This document shows, in pieces, positions 29,801 to 39,355 of a stretch of 64,000 bases of DNA. Position 1 is the first letter of the stretch. Each line of letters begins with the position of its first letter. Below the pieces are notes generated by a model, which was given only the letters and a program-made list of their open reading frames with translations, was not told the DNA's origin and did not search any database. The position numbers and the translations under genes are program-made. Source of the DNA: an uncultured Pelagibacteraceae bacterium (GTDB lineage Bacteria > Pseudomonadota > Alphaproteobacteria > Pelagibacterales > Pelagibacteraceae); the NCBI GenBank assembly GCA_902604305.1, contig CACKXS010000003.1, positions 36,714 through 100,713 of the forward strand. Direction: 5' to 3'.

Positions 29801-32789
29801 TAGGGTCCTGGTCGAGTGCTGCTCTTAAGGCAGCAGACTGATCACCAACATCTATTGGTCTACCACCAAGCCAAATATCCCTGTTTCCTATTCCTGTCAT
29901 TGCTTCATAAGCTCTATCTAATTGCTTTTGACTAAATGAAGGTATTTTAGTTATAATTTCTCCTACTTTATCAACGTAATTATAATCTGGGTTTTTGGAA
30001 ATTTCATCACTGGTTATTTTTTGTATATTTGATTTCGCTTCATTTACCATTGTAATAACATTAGCTCTTGCTTGTTTTGATGCATTCGCTTCTTTCATGA
30101 TCTTCTGTGAAGATAGGCTTATAACTTCTTGTTGTGTATTTATCCAATTATTGGTTTCTAAAGGAGGCGTGGCGTTATCAATTTGTATTTTATATATTTC
30201 ATTATTAATATTTAGTGCATCAGTCATTTTATTTTGAGCTTTAGATCTTATGTCGCCAAGCTCTTGATCGAATTTGCCAATGCTTCTCACCCAATCACTA
30301 TAATTAGGATTTCCTCTATCTCTATATAAAGCTGCGTAACCACCAATTGAATTTATATATGACATTTTTTCTAATGACTTCTGAGTATATGTTTGATTGA
30401 AATTATTCACCTGAGCATATAATCCGGTTAACTCATCTTGTAACGGTTTGATTGCTTTATTAATCTCTTGATTTTTTAATTCTTGAAAAGCTTTAATATC
30501 CGTTAACTGTTTTTGTTTTTCTTCAAGAGTTGATGTTAAAGATTTTAAATCTAAATCATTATTAACTATATTTTCAAATTCTTTATTTACCATTTCCGCT
30601 TCTAAAGAGCCTTCTTGAAGCGCAGCGTATTGAAGAGTTGTTATATTTAGTTTGGATAATTCCTGATAAGGTTTAGTTTTTTCTTCTATTATAGCATCTA
30701 CCTGTCGCTTAATTTTATCTCCATTTCGGAAAACTTCTACGGCTTGTTGTAGCGCTTTTTCTTCTGCCACCATTACGTTTAATTCTGCCTCTGAAGGAAT
30801 ATCTACTACCCAATTTGGATTTTTACTTAATTTTTCTGTAATATTTTTGTAAACTTTTTTTGTCGTTTCCCAATCATCATTATTTATTGCATTAATACCT
30901 TCTTGAATTTCAGCTTGTGATAATCCAGCAAATGTTCCGTACTTTCTTATTTCAAATGCATTAGCTTTTCTTGTGTCTCCATCTAATAAAATGCCAACTT
31001 CTTCCATTGCAAAGTCAATTTCTTTTTCTGACATTTTATCAAGTAATGGATAAAAATATTCAACAGCCTCAACTTCTTTATCAATCGATTTTGCAAATTG
31101 ACTTTCGATAAAATCTCTTTCAAGCGAAACTCTTTGTAATTGCTCCTCTAATGATTGGTTTGTTTTTGATAAATTAGTTGGAAGATTCTTCAGTCTATAT
31201 AACTCAAGTTCTTTTGATTCTAAAACTTCTTTAGATTTAGATAATTTATTATTTAGAGAAATTAAATTGCTTGATAATTCGTTTACAATATTTGTTTCAT
31301 TAGATATTTCAGTATTTAATTGAGATAGGTTTTGTTGAATTACTCCCTTTTTATTTTCTATATCTTTAATTTGATTGGTTACAGAGTTAATTTCGTTGTT
31401 TAAATTATTAGCTAAATCTTTAGATTGTATTATTTCATTACTATTTACACTATTATTTAAATTTTCTAATTCACTGTTATACTTCGATAATAGTTCAGCT
31501 TTTTTGGTGTTTAGTAAACCAATCTCATCATCTAAAGGACTTATTTCACTATTTAAATCGGCTATTTGAGACCTTTTTTGTGATAATAAAGAATTTTGAC
31601 TACTCAGTTCACTTTCTAAATCTGTTAACTGTTTTTGCAAATTTTTAGACTGCACAACTTTTTGTTCAAGCTCCAGTATACTTGTATTATTTGCATTACT
31701 GGATGTTTGATTTTTTAATTTATCTATTTCAGTTTTCTTTGTGGCTATCAAATTTTTCAGCTCAAATTTATCTCTATTAAGTTTATTTATTTTTGCTGTA
31801 ATAGAATTTGATAAGGATAAATCTGAATTTATACTTAAATTCATTTGAGAAATCTCTGATCTTAAATTAGAAGATTTTTGATTAACAGTTTCAATTTCTT
31901 TTGATATTCCTTGAAGATCTTTTTCAAATTTTTCCGTAAGTTTATTTACTTTGACATCATTAGTATTTAATCCTGCAACTCTTAATTTTGATAGTTGAGC
32001 ATTATATTCATTTGTCAATTTAGATTTTTCATCTTCCAATCTATTTATTTCTAAGGAAATTGGTTCTAGTTGATTATTTAAAGAAACAAGAGAGGCTTGT
32101 TTGCCTTGTATATTCAAATTATTTTTTTTTAGATTTTGTTCTAATTCTGTTAATTTATTTTCTATTTCTTTATCAACTATAACTTCATTGCCTGAGCTCG
32201 TAATCATTGTTCCTTTATATGAGTCAGCCAATTCTTTTTTTGATAAGTTTTTTTTTTGTTTTAATTTATTAATATCTATATTTAATTCTAACGTATCGAC
32301 TCCTATAGAATTTAAATTATCAATGATTTCAAAAGTTTTTAATCCTTTTTGGTCTAAAGAAACTAAATCATCGATTACTTTTTTTAACTTATTTTTTTTA
32401 TTTTGGTTCATTGATTTTGTTATTTTTGTAACTTCTTTAAGATCATCAGCATTTAATTTTGACATATCGAGATTGGACATGTCTGAAGTTGCTTCTTTAG
32501 GAATCAAGTTTGAAATTTCACCTAGAGTTCGATCAATAAATTCTAGACCTTTTATTGCATCATCAGAACTATTTTTAAGTGTGTCAGTTACAAAAAGTGT
32601 TGCTTTGTTTATTTCTTTGATAGCATCATCGATTATTTTAGCTTCGTTGCTTACTGGATCTTTTAATTCATTAAATTTTTCTTGAACTTCTTGTAACGAC
32701 TTTGTTAACATCTCAATTTCATCGTCAGCAAAAACTATATTGGGTAAAATTATTAATGATATAGCTAAAATTTTTATAAATTTTCTCAT
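26844..32789 (-). CDS. Giant exported coiled-coil protein of unknown function
   Basis: 1981 aa; signal peptide MRKFIKILAISLIILPNIVFA, long heptad-rich segments, Gly/Cys-containing region near aa 1600-1700, Ala-rich coiled coil near the C-terminus. Confidence 0.85.
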   Translation of the reverse strand: MRKFIKILAISLIILPNIVFADDEIEMLTKSLQEVQEKFNELKDPVSNEAKIIDDAIKEINKATLFVTDTLKNSSDDAIKGLEFIDRTLGEISNLIPKEATSDMSNLDMSKLNADDLKEVTKITKSMNQNKKNKLKKVIDDLVSLDQKGLKTFEIIDNLNSIGVDTLELNIDINKLKQKKNLSKKELADSYKGTMITSSGNEVIVDKEIENKLTELEQNLKKNNLNIQGKQASLVSLNNQLEPISLEINRLEDEKSKLTNEYNAQLSKLRVAGLNTNDVKVNKLTEKFEKDLQGISKEIETVNQKSSNLRSEISQMNLSINSDLSLSNSITAKINKLNRDKFELKNLIATKKTEIDKLKNQTSSNANNTSILELEQKVVQSKNLQKQLTDLESELSSQNSLLSQKRSQIADLNSEISPLDDEIGLLNTKKAELLSKYNSELENLNNSVNSNEIIQSKDLANNLNNEINSVTNQIKDIENKKGVIQQNLSQLNTEISNETNIVNELSSNLISLNNKLSKSKEVLESKELELYRLKNLPTNLSKTNQSLEEQLQRVSLERDFIESQFAKSIDKEVEAVEYFYPLLDKMSEKEIDFAMEEVGILLDGDTRKANAFEIRKYGTFAGLSQAEIQEGINAINNDDWETTKKVYKNITEKLSKNPNWVVDIPSEAELNVMVAEEKALQQAVEVFRNGDKIKRQVDAIIEEKTKPYQELSKLNITTLQYAALQEGSLEAEMVNKEFENIVNNDLDLKSLTSTLEEKQKQLTDIKAFQELKNQEINKAIKPLQDELTGLYAQVNNFNQTYTQKSLEKMSYINSIGGYAALYRDRGNPNYSDWVRSIGKFDQELGDIRSKAQNKMTDALNINNEIYKIQIDNATPPLETNNWINTQQEVISLSSQKIMKEANASKQARANVITMVNEAKSNIQKITSDEISKNPDYNYVDKVGEIITKIPSFSQKQLDRAYEAMTGIGNRDIWLGGRPIDVGDQSAALRAALDQDPNTYEAYKTAVEKIKQIGATPTSQYMTGPYWEMTNVKLAMIVKSKMEGNMDYVYVAEEDRIQLSTSERKAIEKELSSILGNNNPKLNALNKQTDTLKSQINNNKAQLNSLNTNISKLEAELNSIKLNEEKVKSEISKLNSDLFSKQNIINEKKTSIQSLQTELDPYANEIIQLEQKRQTLNIEVEKQLSIIADNATSTEKITSEANKIKDKLNEELSEVDNKINILKTNSETLKTNISNLNNEIKNLETKTPDLSAKLSILNKELDQYVGLEAQISALTNENKTKIENIDKEVIKLEKEIANLKINEEGINSQLNELTSQLNLNQSTVVQKKLSISNLENQLNPINNSIKNLETQQNELTINFNKELEEIEKQVQSENNQTLDIKTLKTEFDQKNLEINEEINKFQNQAKDLTASVSELNNEIKNIELNSPKIEQQIVKLNQDLKDFTNLKADLAYSEAKKLEIIEKDLEAKLVEKIGLIENKSIISINGDINTYRLIDTNLLTDQSGKFEAPKGTVTVNGSVYTAGAVEPELLYSFKTIDEEGDLKINFSEEAARQLQETGKMVGGQQTYDSQYGSGSLGAWVLVDAKTGEQMANPVTGHSGSLVCDGSTCGPTGSFGKKAASFGGMYVLENLADPLTGNVAGRCNSGGCKFDITSEQATAYMTTALNIPEGLTTGYTGHVNGQATFKGQGKKNPVIRVVDGAIISDASISTQAKTSFSKATTKAHSEDIKKFETQIAQIEDESGNTQKHLLERTAKAANQAADANKAEYLASADLEKGIITSNTLALANATEKSLDTASGVAGDLANNLESASIAAAAAATENATEANIAAAEAAKQAADAARAVANEAAAAAAEAAEEAAKQTAQIAKEAAQAAAEAAAASSAEVASAAKSAVDDAGIDYALDNVQSLISQIQKDTGGDISSIAKQVVDEYRNTSARKDRKDSLFKDEKGYYWSRSEVKPGDNVEWRIIGGQRRACKGSCANE

Positions 32790-32790
32790 T

Positions 32791-33624
32791 TTATTTTTTA
32801 TCTTCTTCTAATTTTTGTTTTAAGTTTGAAATGTTATTTTTATATTCAGTTAAAAGTCTTCTACGTTTTTTTAGTTCTGGACTTAATTTTTTAAGATTTT
32901 TTCCTTCACCTAAATCTAAAAAACTCCCAAGAACCCAATAGCCTTTTAAGGCATCTTTTGTTGTCAAACTTAAATCCATGCCTAATGCTTTTCTCATTTT
33001 TTCTCTTCCCTTGTTTAAGCCTATTAATGATCTTAAAGCATTTTCATCCATTTTTTTTTTTATATATTTTTGGTTTATATTATTTTTATATCTTTCTATG
33101 ATCTTTTGTTTTTTTCTAAAATTATTCCAATAAAATAATTCATAATAACCCATTGCTTTAATTAATTGACCTGGATTTTTCTCAGCCCATTTAGATGACC
33201 GTTTAAAAATTAACGACATTTTTTTTGTTGCTTTATCAGAAATACATACATTTGACTTACAACCTTTGGATAAAACTGAGTACATTTCTTCAGGATAATC
33301 ACTAACCTTTAGTTCTGTGTAAACCCCAAATTTTTCTAAGTCCTTTATTGTTATTGGCTCTTCATTATTAATTTTTTTATTTTTTTTTGTATTTGCAATG
33401 GACAATACTTTTTTTTCTTTATTGATTTCTTTATCTACTTTTTTTTCATTCAAAGAGAATTTTTTAATTGCTGCGTTGTATTCGGCTTCGGTTATGCCAC
33501 CTTTTTCGTATATATCTTTAATTTTATCTAAATTTGTATTATTTGTTTCAGCATTTGCTTCTGTAATTATTGTAATCGCGAATACAAAAAAAACTATAAC
33601 TGCTTTTATTTTTGGCAAAAACAT
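32791..33624 (-). CDS. Exported protein of unknown function with SHOCT-like N-terminal segment
   Basis: 277 aa; signal-like MFLPKIKAVIVFFVFAITIITEANA, then LDKIKDIYEKGGITEAEYNAAIKKF; stops 1 nt before the giant gene. Confidence 0.75.
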   Translation of the reverse strand: MFLPKIKAVIVFFVFAITIITEANAETNNTNLDKIKDIYEKGGITEAEYNAAIKKFSLNEKKVDKEINKEKKVLSIANTKKNKKINNEEPITIKDLEKFGVYTELKVSDYPEEMYSVLSKGCKSNVCISDKATKKMSLIFKRSSKWAEKNPGQLIKAMGYYELFYWNNFRKKQKIIERYKNNINQKYIKKKMDENALRSLIGLNKGREKMRKALGMDLSLTTKDALKGYWVLGSFLDLGEGKNLKKLSPELKKRRRLLTEYKNNISNLKQKLEEDKK

Positions 33625-33717
33625 TTTTTACTTTTAACATATCATATTTATTTAAAAATTTTTAAGTTAATAATGATAGAATTACTTGATCTTTGTAGTA
33701 TTTGCTTATCAATCTTG

Positions 33718-34122
33718 CTAGAAAGATTTTAATGCTTTTAATAAATACTTTTTTTCCAGTTTACAATCTCTATATCCTTGTTTAACAACATTTAAATATT
33801 TTTCAGTTGGATATCTAAATTTATTTTTTTTTACCATTGTATAAGTCATTATTTTTTTTCTATAATAATAAAAATAATGTTTCTTATATAAAACTGGATA
33901 ATCTTCATAAACATCTAGTTTTTTTTCATCGCTTTTAGAAATATTAAATAAAGCACCTGGAACTTCTGAGTTTTTTTTTGGTTCAATATCGGCTGCTCTA
34001 TATTTGCTTCTAAATGTTAAACAAAAATTTTTTAACTTCATCTTCTTCAAAAATTTGCTGTCTTTACATCTTCTTTTCATTTGAAAATGGTTAAGGTTGC
34101 TTCCATAAGCAAAATAAAGCAT
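33718..34122 (-). CDS. Gamma-glutamylcyclotransferase (AIG2)-like family protein
   Basis: 134 aa; MLYFAYGSNLNHFQMKRRC. Confidence 0.75.
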   Translation of the reverse strand: MLYFAYGSNLNHFQMKRRCKDSKFLKKMKLKNFCLTFRSKYRAADIEPKKNSEVPGALFNISKSDEKKLDVYEDYPVLYKKHYFYYYRKKIMTYTMVKKNKFRYPTEKYLNVVKQGYRDCKLEKKYLLKALKSF

Positions 34123-34123
34123 G

Positions 34124-34876
34124 TTAATCCCTATTTACTACTTCTATTTTTTTTTCTTTAACAAATTCTAGTATTTGTGAGTGACAAACATCAATTTTTT
34201 TTTGTTGCTCAGATCTAATTACTATTGAGACGCCCAATTTACCTGCTTGAAAAAACGGATAGCTTCCTATTTCAACATCTTTATTACTATCTTGAACTTT
34301 CGTTAAAGAATTTGCTATTTCGCTTTCAACAGTTCTGAGATTAATTGTGTGACTTAGTATTGGTTCCCCTCCTACTATATCATTTTTTAAACTACCTAGC
34401 ATAGATTTTAAAATTGAAGGAACACCCGGTAAACAAAATACATTTTCAACATTAAAACCTGGTGCCCCACTTGTTGGATTTAAAATTAATTTTGCATTTT
34501 CAGGCATCCAAATCATTTTTTGCCTCCCCTCATTAAACTCTCCAGGTTTATAATATTTTTCAAGAAGCTTATAACCTTCTTTGTGCATCTCATATTTAAG
34601 ATTAAATGCTTTTGATATAGACTCTGCGGTAATATCATCGTGTGTAGGGCCTATACCTCCCGTTGTAAAAACATAATCATACTGTTTTCTTAATAAATTT
34701 ACTGAACTAACAATTGTTTCTTCAACATCAGGAATTACTCTAACTTCCTCAACTTTTACTCCAATAGAATTTAACCATAATGATAATGTGCTTGTATTAG
34801 TATCTTGGGTTCTTCCAGATAAAATTTCATTACCTATTATCAGTATTGCAGCATTTACTTTTGTTTTTTCAGACAT
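34124..34876 (-). CDS. CinA N-terminal / molybdopterin-binding domain protein
   Basis: 250 aa; AAILIIGNEILSGRTQDTNTSTLS, VFTTGGIGPTHDDIT, CLPGVPSILKSM; no CinA amidase domain. Confidence 0.85.
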   Translation of the reverse strand: MSEKTKVNAAILIIGNEILSGRTQDTNTSTLSLWLNSIGVKVEEVRVIPDVEETIVSSVNLLRKQYDYVFTTGGIGPTHDDITAESISKAFNLKYEMHKEGYKLLEKYYKPGEFNEGRQKMIWMPENAKLILNPTSGAPGFNVENVFCLPGVPSILKSMLGSLKNDIVGGEPILSHTINLRTVESEIANSLTKVQDSNKDVEIGSYPFFQAGKLGVSIVIRSEQQKKIDVCHSQILEFVKEKKIEVVNRD

Positions 34877-34896
34877 TTCTTATATATATTTTGAAT

Positions 34897-35595
34897 ATGG
34901 AATTTACCAATTCTTTAATTAAAGGCAAACTTGTAAAAAGATATAAGAGATTTTTTGCTGATATAAAAGCAAATAAAGAAATTATAACAGCACATTGTCC
35001 TAATACTGGTTCAATGATGGGATTATTGGATAAAAATAATGATGTTTGGGTTTCAAAAAATGATAATCCAAAAAGAAAACTAAAATATACATTGGAAATA
35101 ATTAAGGTAAAAAATAATCTTGTTGGTGTTAACACCCATTTAGCAAATAAGATTGTTGCAGAAGGTCTTAAAAATAACTCATTTAAAGAGTTTAATAATT
35201 TAAAAAATATCCAGCCTGAAGTTTTTTATAATAAAGAAACTCGTTTTGATTTTTTAGTAAATAAAAATAATAAAAATATATTTATAGAAGTTAAAAATGT
35301 TACTCTATTTAGAGACTGCAAAGTATCTGAATTTCCTGACGCTCCTACATCTAGAGGAACAAAACATATTAAAACATTAGTGGAAGCATCAAAAAAAGGC
35401 TTTAAATCATATGTTTTATTTTTAGTACAAATTGAAAATATGAAATATTTTAAAATAGCAAAAGATATAGATAAGGACTATTATCAAAATTATTTAATTG
35501 CAAAAAAATCTGGAGTTCAATTTCTTGCATATAAATGTAAAATTGACCCTAAACAAATAAAAATAGATAAAAAATTAAAAATTATTGATGAGTGA
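34897..35595 (+). CDS. sfsA: SfsA family protein (internal Met start)
   Basis: LVKRYKRFFADI, AHCPNTGSMMGLL, FPDAPTSRGTKHIKTLVEA motifs. Confidence 0.9.
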   Translation: MEFTNSLIKGKLVKRYKRFFADIKANKEIITAHCPNTGSMMGLLDKNNDVWVSKNDNPKRKLKYTLEIIKVKNNLVGVNTHLANKIVAEGLKNNSFKEFNNLKNIQPEVFYNKETRFDFLVNKNNKNIFIEVKNVTLFRDCKVSEFPDAPTSRGTKHIKTLVEASKKGFKSYVLFLVQIENMKYFKIAKDIDKDYYQNYLIAKKSGVQFLAYKCKIDPKQIKIDKKLKIIDE

Positions 35596-36358
35596 TTATA
35601 CAGAAAAATTTGAGAAAATGCGTGCTGCAGGAAATTTGGCTGCTAGAACTTTGGATATGTTAACTGGTCATATAAAGCCAGGGGTAACAACAGAGGAGCT
35701 AGATAATCTTGGATATGAATTTATAAAAGATCATGGAGCTTATTCTGCCCCACAATTTTACAGGGGTTTTAAAAAATCTTTATGTACCTCATTAAACCAC
35801 GTTGTTTGTCATGGAATACCATCTGATAGAGTTTTAAACGAAGGTGATGCTATAAATATCGATGTAACTGCAATATTGGATGGCCATTATGGTGACACAA
35901 GTAGAATGTATACCGTTGGTGAAGTTTCAATTAAATCTAAGAATTTAATTGATGCAACTTACGATTCAATGATGAAAGCCATAAATATTTTAAAACCAGG
36001 ATTAAGTTTGGGGGATATAGGTCATGAAATTCAATCGTATGTTGAGGAAAAAGGTTTTAGTGTTGTAAGAGATTTTTGTGGACATGGAATAAGTACAACA
36101 TTTCATGAACCTCCAAATATTTTACATTACGGAAAAAAAAATACTGGAATCAAGATTTATCCTGGAATGACTTTTACAATAGAGCCAATGATTAATTCAG
36201 GAAAATATGATGTAAAACTATTAAATGATGGATGGACAGCTGTTACCAAGGATAAATCATTATCAGCACAGTTTGAACATACTGTAGGAATTACTGAAAA
36301 TGGATATGAAATCTTTACAGAATCTGCTAAAGATTATTCTAAGCCCCCATACAAATAA
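35585..36358 (+). CDS. map: Methionine aminopeptidase, type I
   Basis: 257 aa; VCHGIPSDRVLNEGDAINIDVTAILDGHYGDTSRMY, CGHGISTTFHEPPNI. Confidence 0.97.
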   Translation: MMSDYTEKFEKMRAAGNLAARTLDMLTGHIKPGVTTEELDNLGYEFIKDHGAYSAPQFYRGFKKSLCTSLNHVVCHGIPSDRVLNEGDAINIDVTAILDGHYGDTSRMYTVGEVSIKSKNLIDATYDSMMKAINILKPGLSLGDIGHEIQSYVEEKGFSVVRDFCGHGISTTFHEPPNILHYGKKNTGIKIYPGMTFTIEPMINSGKYDVKLLNDGWTAVTKDKSLSAQFEHTVGITENGYEIFTESAKDYSKPPYK

Positions 36359-36361
36359 TTA

Positions 36362-37654
36362 ATGATTAATAGATATTCAAGAAAAGAACTCACATCAATT
36401 TGGTCTGAAGAGAACAAATATAAAATTTGGCTTGTAGTAGAGATAGCTGCGGCTCAAGCAATGGAAAAATTAGGTCAAATTCCAAAAGGAGTTTCTTCAA
36501 CTGTAAGAAAAAAAGCTAAAATAAATGTAAAAAGAATCAATGCTATTGAAGCTAAAGTAAAGCATGATGTGATAGCGTTTTTAACTTCGGTTACAGAAAA
36601 AGCAGGAATTAAAGCCCGTTATCTTCACCAAGGAATGACTTCATCAGATGTATTAGACACGAGTTTTAATATTCAATTAATTCAATCAGGAAAAATATTA
36701 TTAAAAGATATAGATCTAATTTTAAAAGTTTTAAAAAGACAGGCAAAAAAACATAAGTTTACACCTTGCGTTGGAAGGAGTCATGGAATTCATGCTGAGC
36801 CAATTACTTTTGGATTAAAATTGGCATCATTTTATGAAGAATTTAAAAGAAATAGAAAAAGATTAGTTGACGCGATCGATGAAGTATCTAGCTGCGCTAT
36901 TTCAGGTGCTGTGGGAACTTTTGCAAATATAAATCCAAATGTAGAAAGACATGTTGCAAAAAAACTTGGTTTAAAAGTAGAGCCAATATCAACTCAAGTA
37001 ATCCCAAGAGACAGACATGCATTTTATTTCTCTATCTTAGGAATTATAGCTGGATCAGTGGAAAGAGTAGCAACTGAAATTAGACACCTTCAAAGATCTG
37101 AAGTTTATGAACTTCAAGAATTTTTTTCCAAAGATCAAAAAGGATCTTCGGCTATGCCTCACAAAAAAAATCCTATTTTAAGTGAAAACTTAACTGGGTT
37201 ATCAAGAATGGTGAGAAGTTATGTAAATCCTGCTTTAGAAAATATAGCACTTTGGCACGAGAGAGACATTTCGCATTCTAGTGTTGAGAGAAATATAGGT
37301 CCTGATGCAAATATTACTTTAGATTTTGCTTTAAATAGGTTGGCAAATATTTTAGATAAAATGATAATTTATCCAAAAAAAATGATTCAAAATATCAATT
37401 TAACAAAAGGTTTAATTTTTTCTCAAGAAATAATGCTAGAACTTACAAAAAGTGGATTGACCAGAGAAAAATCTTACAAAATCGTTCAATCACATTCAAA
37501 AAAATGTTTCTCTGAAAATAAAAATTTGTTTGATTTAATATCTAAAGATAAATTAATAATGAGTAAAATTAGTAAATCTAAATTAAATTCAATATTTAAT
37601 TACTCTTCTCATTTTAAAAATGTAAATTTAATTTTTAGAAGAGTATTTAAATAA
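36362..37654 (+). CDS. purB: Adenylosuccinate lyase
   Basis: 430 aa; signature GSSAMPHKKNPILSENLTG. Confidence 0.97.
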   Translation: MINRYSRKELTSIWSEENKYKIWLVVEIAAAQAMEKLGQIPKGVSSTVRKKAKINVKRINAIEAKVKHDVIAFLTSVTEKAGIKARYLHQGMTSSDVLDTSFNIQLIQSGKILLKDIDLILKVLKRQAKKHKFTPCVGRSHGIHAEPITFGLKLASFYEEFKRNRKRLVDAIDEVSSCAISGAVGTFANINPNVERHVAKKLGLKVEPISTQVIPRDRHAFYFSILGIIAGSVERVATEIRHLQRSEVYELQEFFSKDQKGSSAMPHKKNPILSENLTGLSRMVRSYVNPALENIALWHERDISHSSVERNIGPDANITLDFALNRLANILDKMIIYPKKMIQNINLTKGLIFSQEIMLELTKSGLTREKSYKIVQSHSKKCFSENKNLFDLISKDKLIMSKISKSKLNSIFNYSSHFKNVNLIFRRVFK

Positions 37655-38436
37655 TGAAAAAAGGTAAAAAACTCTACGAAGGTAAAGCAAAGATTATTTT
37701 TGCTACAAGTGATAAAAATACAGTTATTCAGCATTTTAAGGATGATGCCACCGCATTTAACAATCAGAAAAAAGCAAATATAGATGGAAAAGGAATTCTA
37801 AATAATAGAATTTCAGAGCACTTGTTAAAATCTCTTTCAGAAGTTGGAATTAAAAATCATCTTATTAAAAGATTAAATATGAGAGAACAACTTGTTGAAT
37901 TGGTAAATATCATTCCAATTGAATTTGTAATTAGAAATATTGCAACCGGATCTTTAACAAAAAGACTGGGAATTGAAGAAGGAACAGTTTTAGATTATCC
38001 ATTAATCGAGTATTGTTTAAAAGATGATAAACTTGGGGACCCAATAATTTCTCGTGAACATATTTTAAATTTTAAATGGCTTAATTTGCTCGAACTGGAC
38101 TTAATTAATAAACTGTGTTTAAGAATAAATGACTATCTCCAAGGTTTGTTTAGAGGCATTGGAATTAAATTAGTTGATTTTAAAGTAGAATTCGGAAAAA
38201 CAAAATCAGACGAAACAATAATATTAGCTGACGAAATAAGTCCTGATACTTGCAGATTATGGGACCAAGAAACTGAAAAAAAATTAGATAAAGACAGATT
38301 TAGGAAAGATTTAGGTAATGTGGTCGAAGCCTATCAAGAAGTAGCCAGGAGACTTGGAATTCTTCATGAACAATCAAATATAAGACCAATAAAATTCACA
38401 AAACCAACTGCAGTTAAAATTAAAAAAAATAAATGA
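37654..38436 (+). CDS. purC: Phosphoribosylaminoimidazole-succinocarboxamide synthase
   Basis: 260 aa; KLYEGKAKIIFAT, VEFVIRNIATGSL-like motif, LADEISPDTCRLWD. Confidence 0.97.
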   Translation: MKKGKKLYEGKAKIIFATSDKNTVIQHFKDDATAFNNQKKANIDGKGILNNRISEHLLKSLSEVGIKNHLIKRLNMREQLVELVNIIPIEFVIRNIATGSLTKRLGIEEGTVLDYPLIEYCLKDDKLGDPIISREHILNFKWLNLLELDLINKLCLRINDYLQGLFRGIGIKLVDFKVEFGKTKSDETIILADEISPDTCRLWDQETEKKLDKDRFRKDLGNVVEAYQEVARRLGILHEQSNIRPIKFTKPTAVKIKKNK

Positions 38437-38666
38437 AAGTTAAAGTAATTGTTACTCTAAAAAATGGAGTGCTTGATCCTCAAGGTAAAGCTATACAACA
38501 AACTTTGAATGGAATGAGCTTTTCTGAAGTAAAAGAAGTTAGACAAGGTAAATATTTTGATATTGAAGTTAGTACAACCGATGAAAAAAAAGCAAGAACT
38601 AAAGCTGAGGAAATGTGTAAAAAACTTTTGGCAAATCTGGTAATTGAAGATTATAAAATTCTATAA
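38433..38666 (+). CDS. purS: Phosphoribosylformylglycinamidine synthase subunit PurS
   Basis: 77 aa; VIVTLKNGVLDPQGKAIQQTL. Confidence 0.96.
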   Translation: MKVKVIVTLKNGVLDPQGKAIQQTLNGMSFSEVKEVRQGKYFDIEVSTTDEKKARTKAEEMCKKLLANLVIEDYKIL

Positions 38667-38671
38667 GATTA

Positions 38672-39355
38672 ATGAAGTCATCTGTAATAATTTTTCCTGG
38701 ATCCAATTGTGATAGAGATATGGATGTAGCATTGAAAAAATTTGGTTTTAAAAATCAAATGGTATGGCATAACGATCCTGAAATTCCAAAAAGCGACTTA
38801 ATTGTATTACCTGGAGGTTTTTCTTATGGAGATTATTTAAGATGTGGAAGTATAGCGGGAAAGTCAAAAATCATTAAATCAGTTATTGAATTTGCAAATT
38901 CAGGAGGTTTGGTTCTGGGAATATGTAATGGATTTCAAATATTAACAGAGACAGGTTTGTTGCCAGGTGTTCTTTTGCAAAATAAATATCAAAAATTTAT
39001 ATGTAAAAATGTTTATGTAAAAATAAATAATAAGGAAAATAAATATTTTAAAAATATCAAAAAAGAGATTTTAGAATTGCACATTGCTCATAATGAAGGA
39101 AATTATTTTTGTACAGAGGAAGAAATGAAATCCTTAAATGACAATGATCAAATTGCAGTTACTTATTGTAATGAAAAAGGAAAGGAAGATGAACAATTCA
39201 ACCCAAATGGTGCATTGAAAAATATTGCTGGAATTTTTAGTAAAAAAAAAAATATCTTAGGAATGATGCCACATCCTGAAAGAATGATTGATAAATATCT
39301 TTCAAGTAATGATGGAAATTTTTTCTTTGAAAATTTAATTGAAAATTTAAAATAA
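38672..39355 (+). CDS. purQ: Phosphoribosylformylglycinamidine synthase subunit PurQ
   Basis: 227 aa; [38 protein letters not shown]. Confidence 0.97.
   Translation: MKSSVIIFPGSNCDRDMDVALKKFGFKNQMVWHNDPEIPKSDLIVLPGGFSYGDYLRCGSIAGKSKIIKSVIEFANSGGLVLGICNGFQILTETGLLPGVLLQNKYQKFICKNVYVKINNKENKYFKNIKKEILELHIAHNEGNYFCTEEEMKSLNDNDQIAVTYCNEKGKEDEQFNPNGALKNIAGIFSKKKNILGMMPHPERMIDKYLSSNDGNFFFENLIENLK

Noticed and set aside
33718-34122. Gamma-glutamylcyclotransferase-like gene as part of the giant coiled-coil system
   Set aside because: Separated by ~93 bp and belongs to a common housekeeping-like family; no evidence of functional link.
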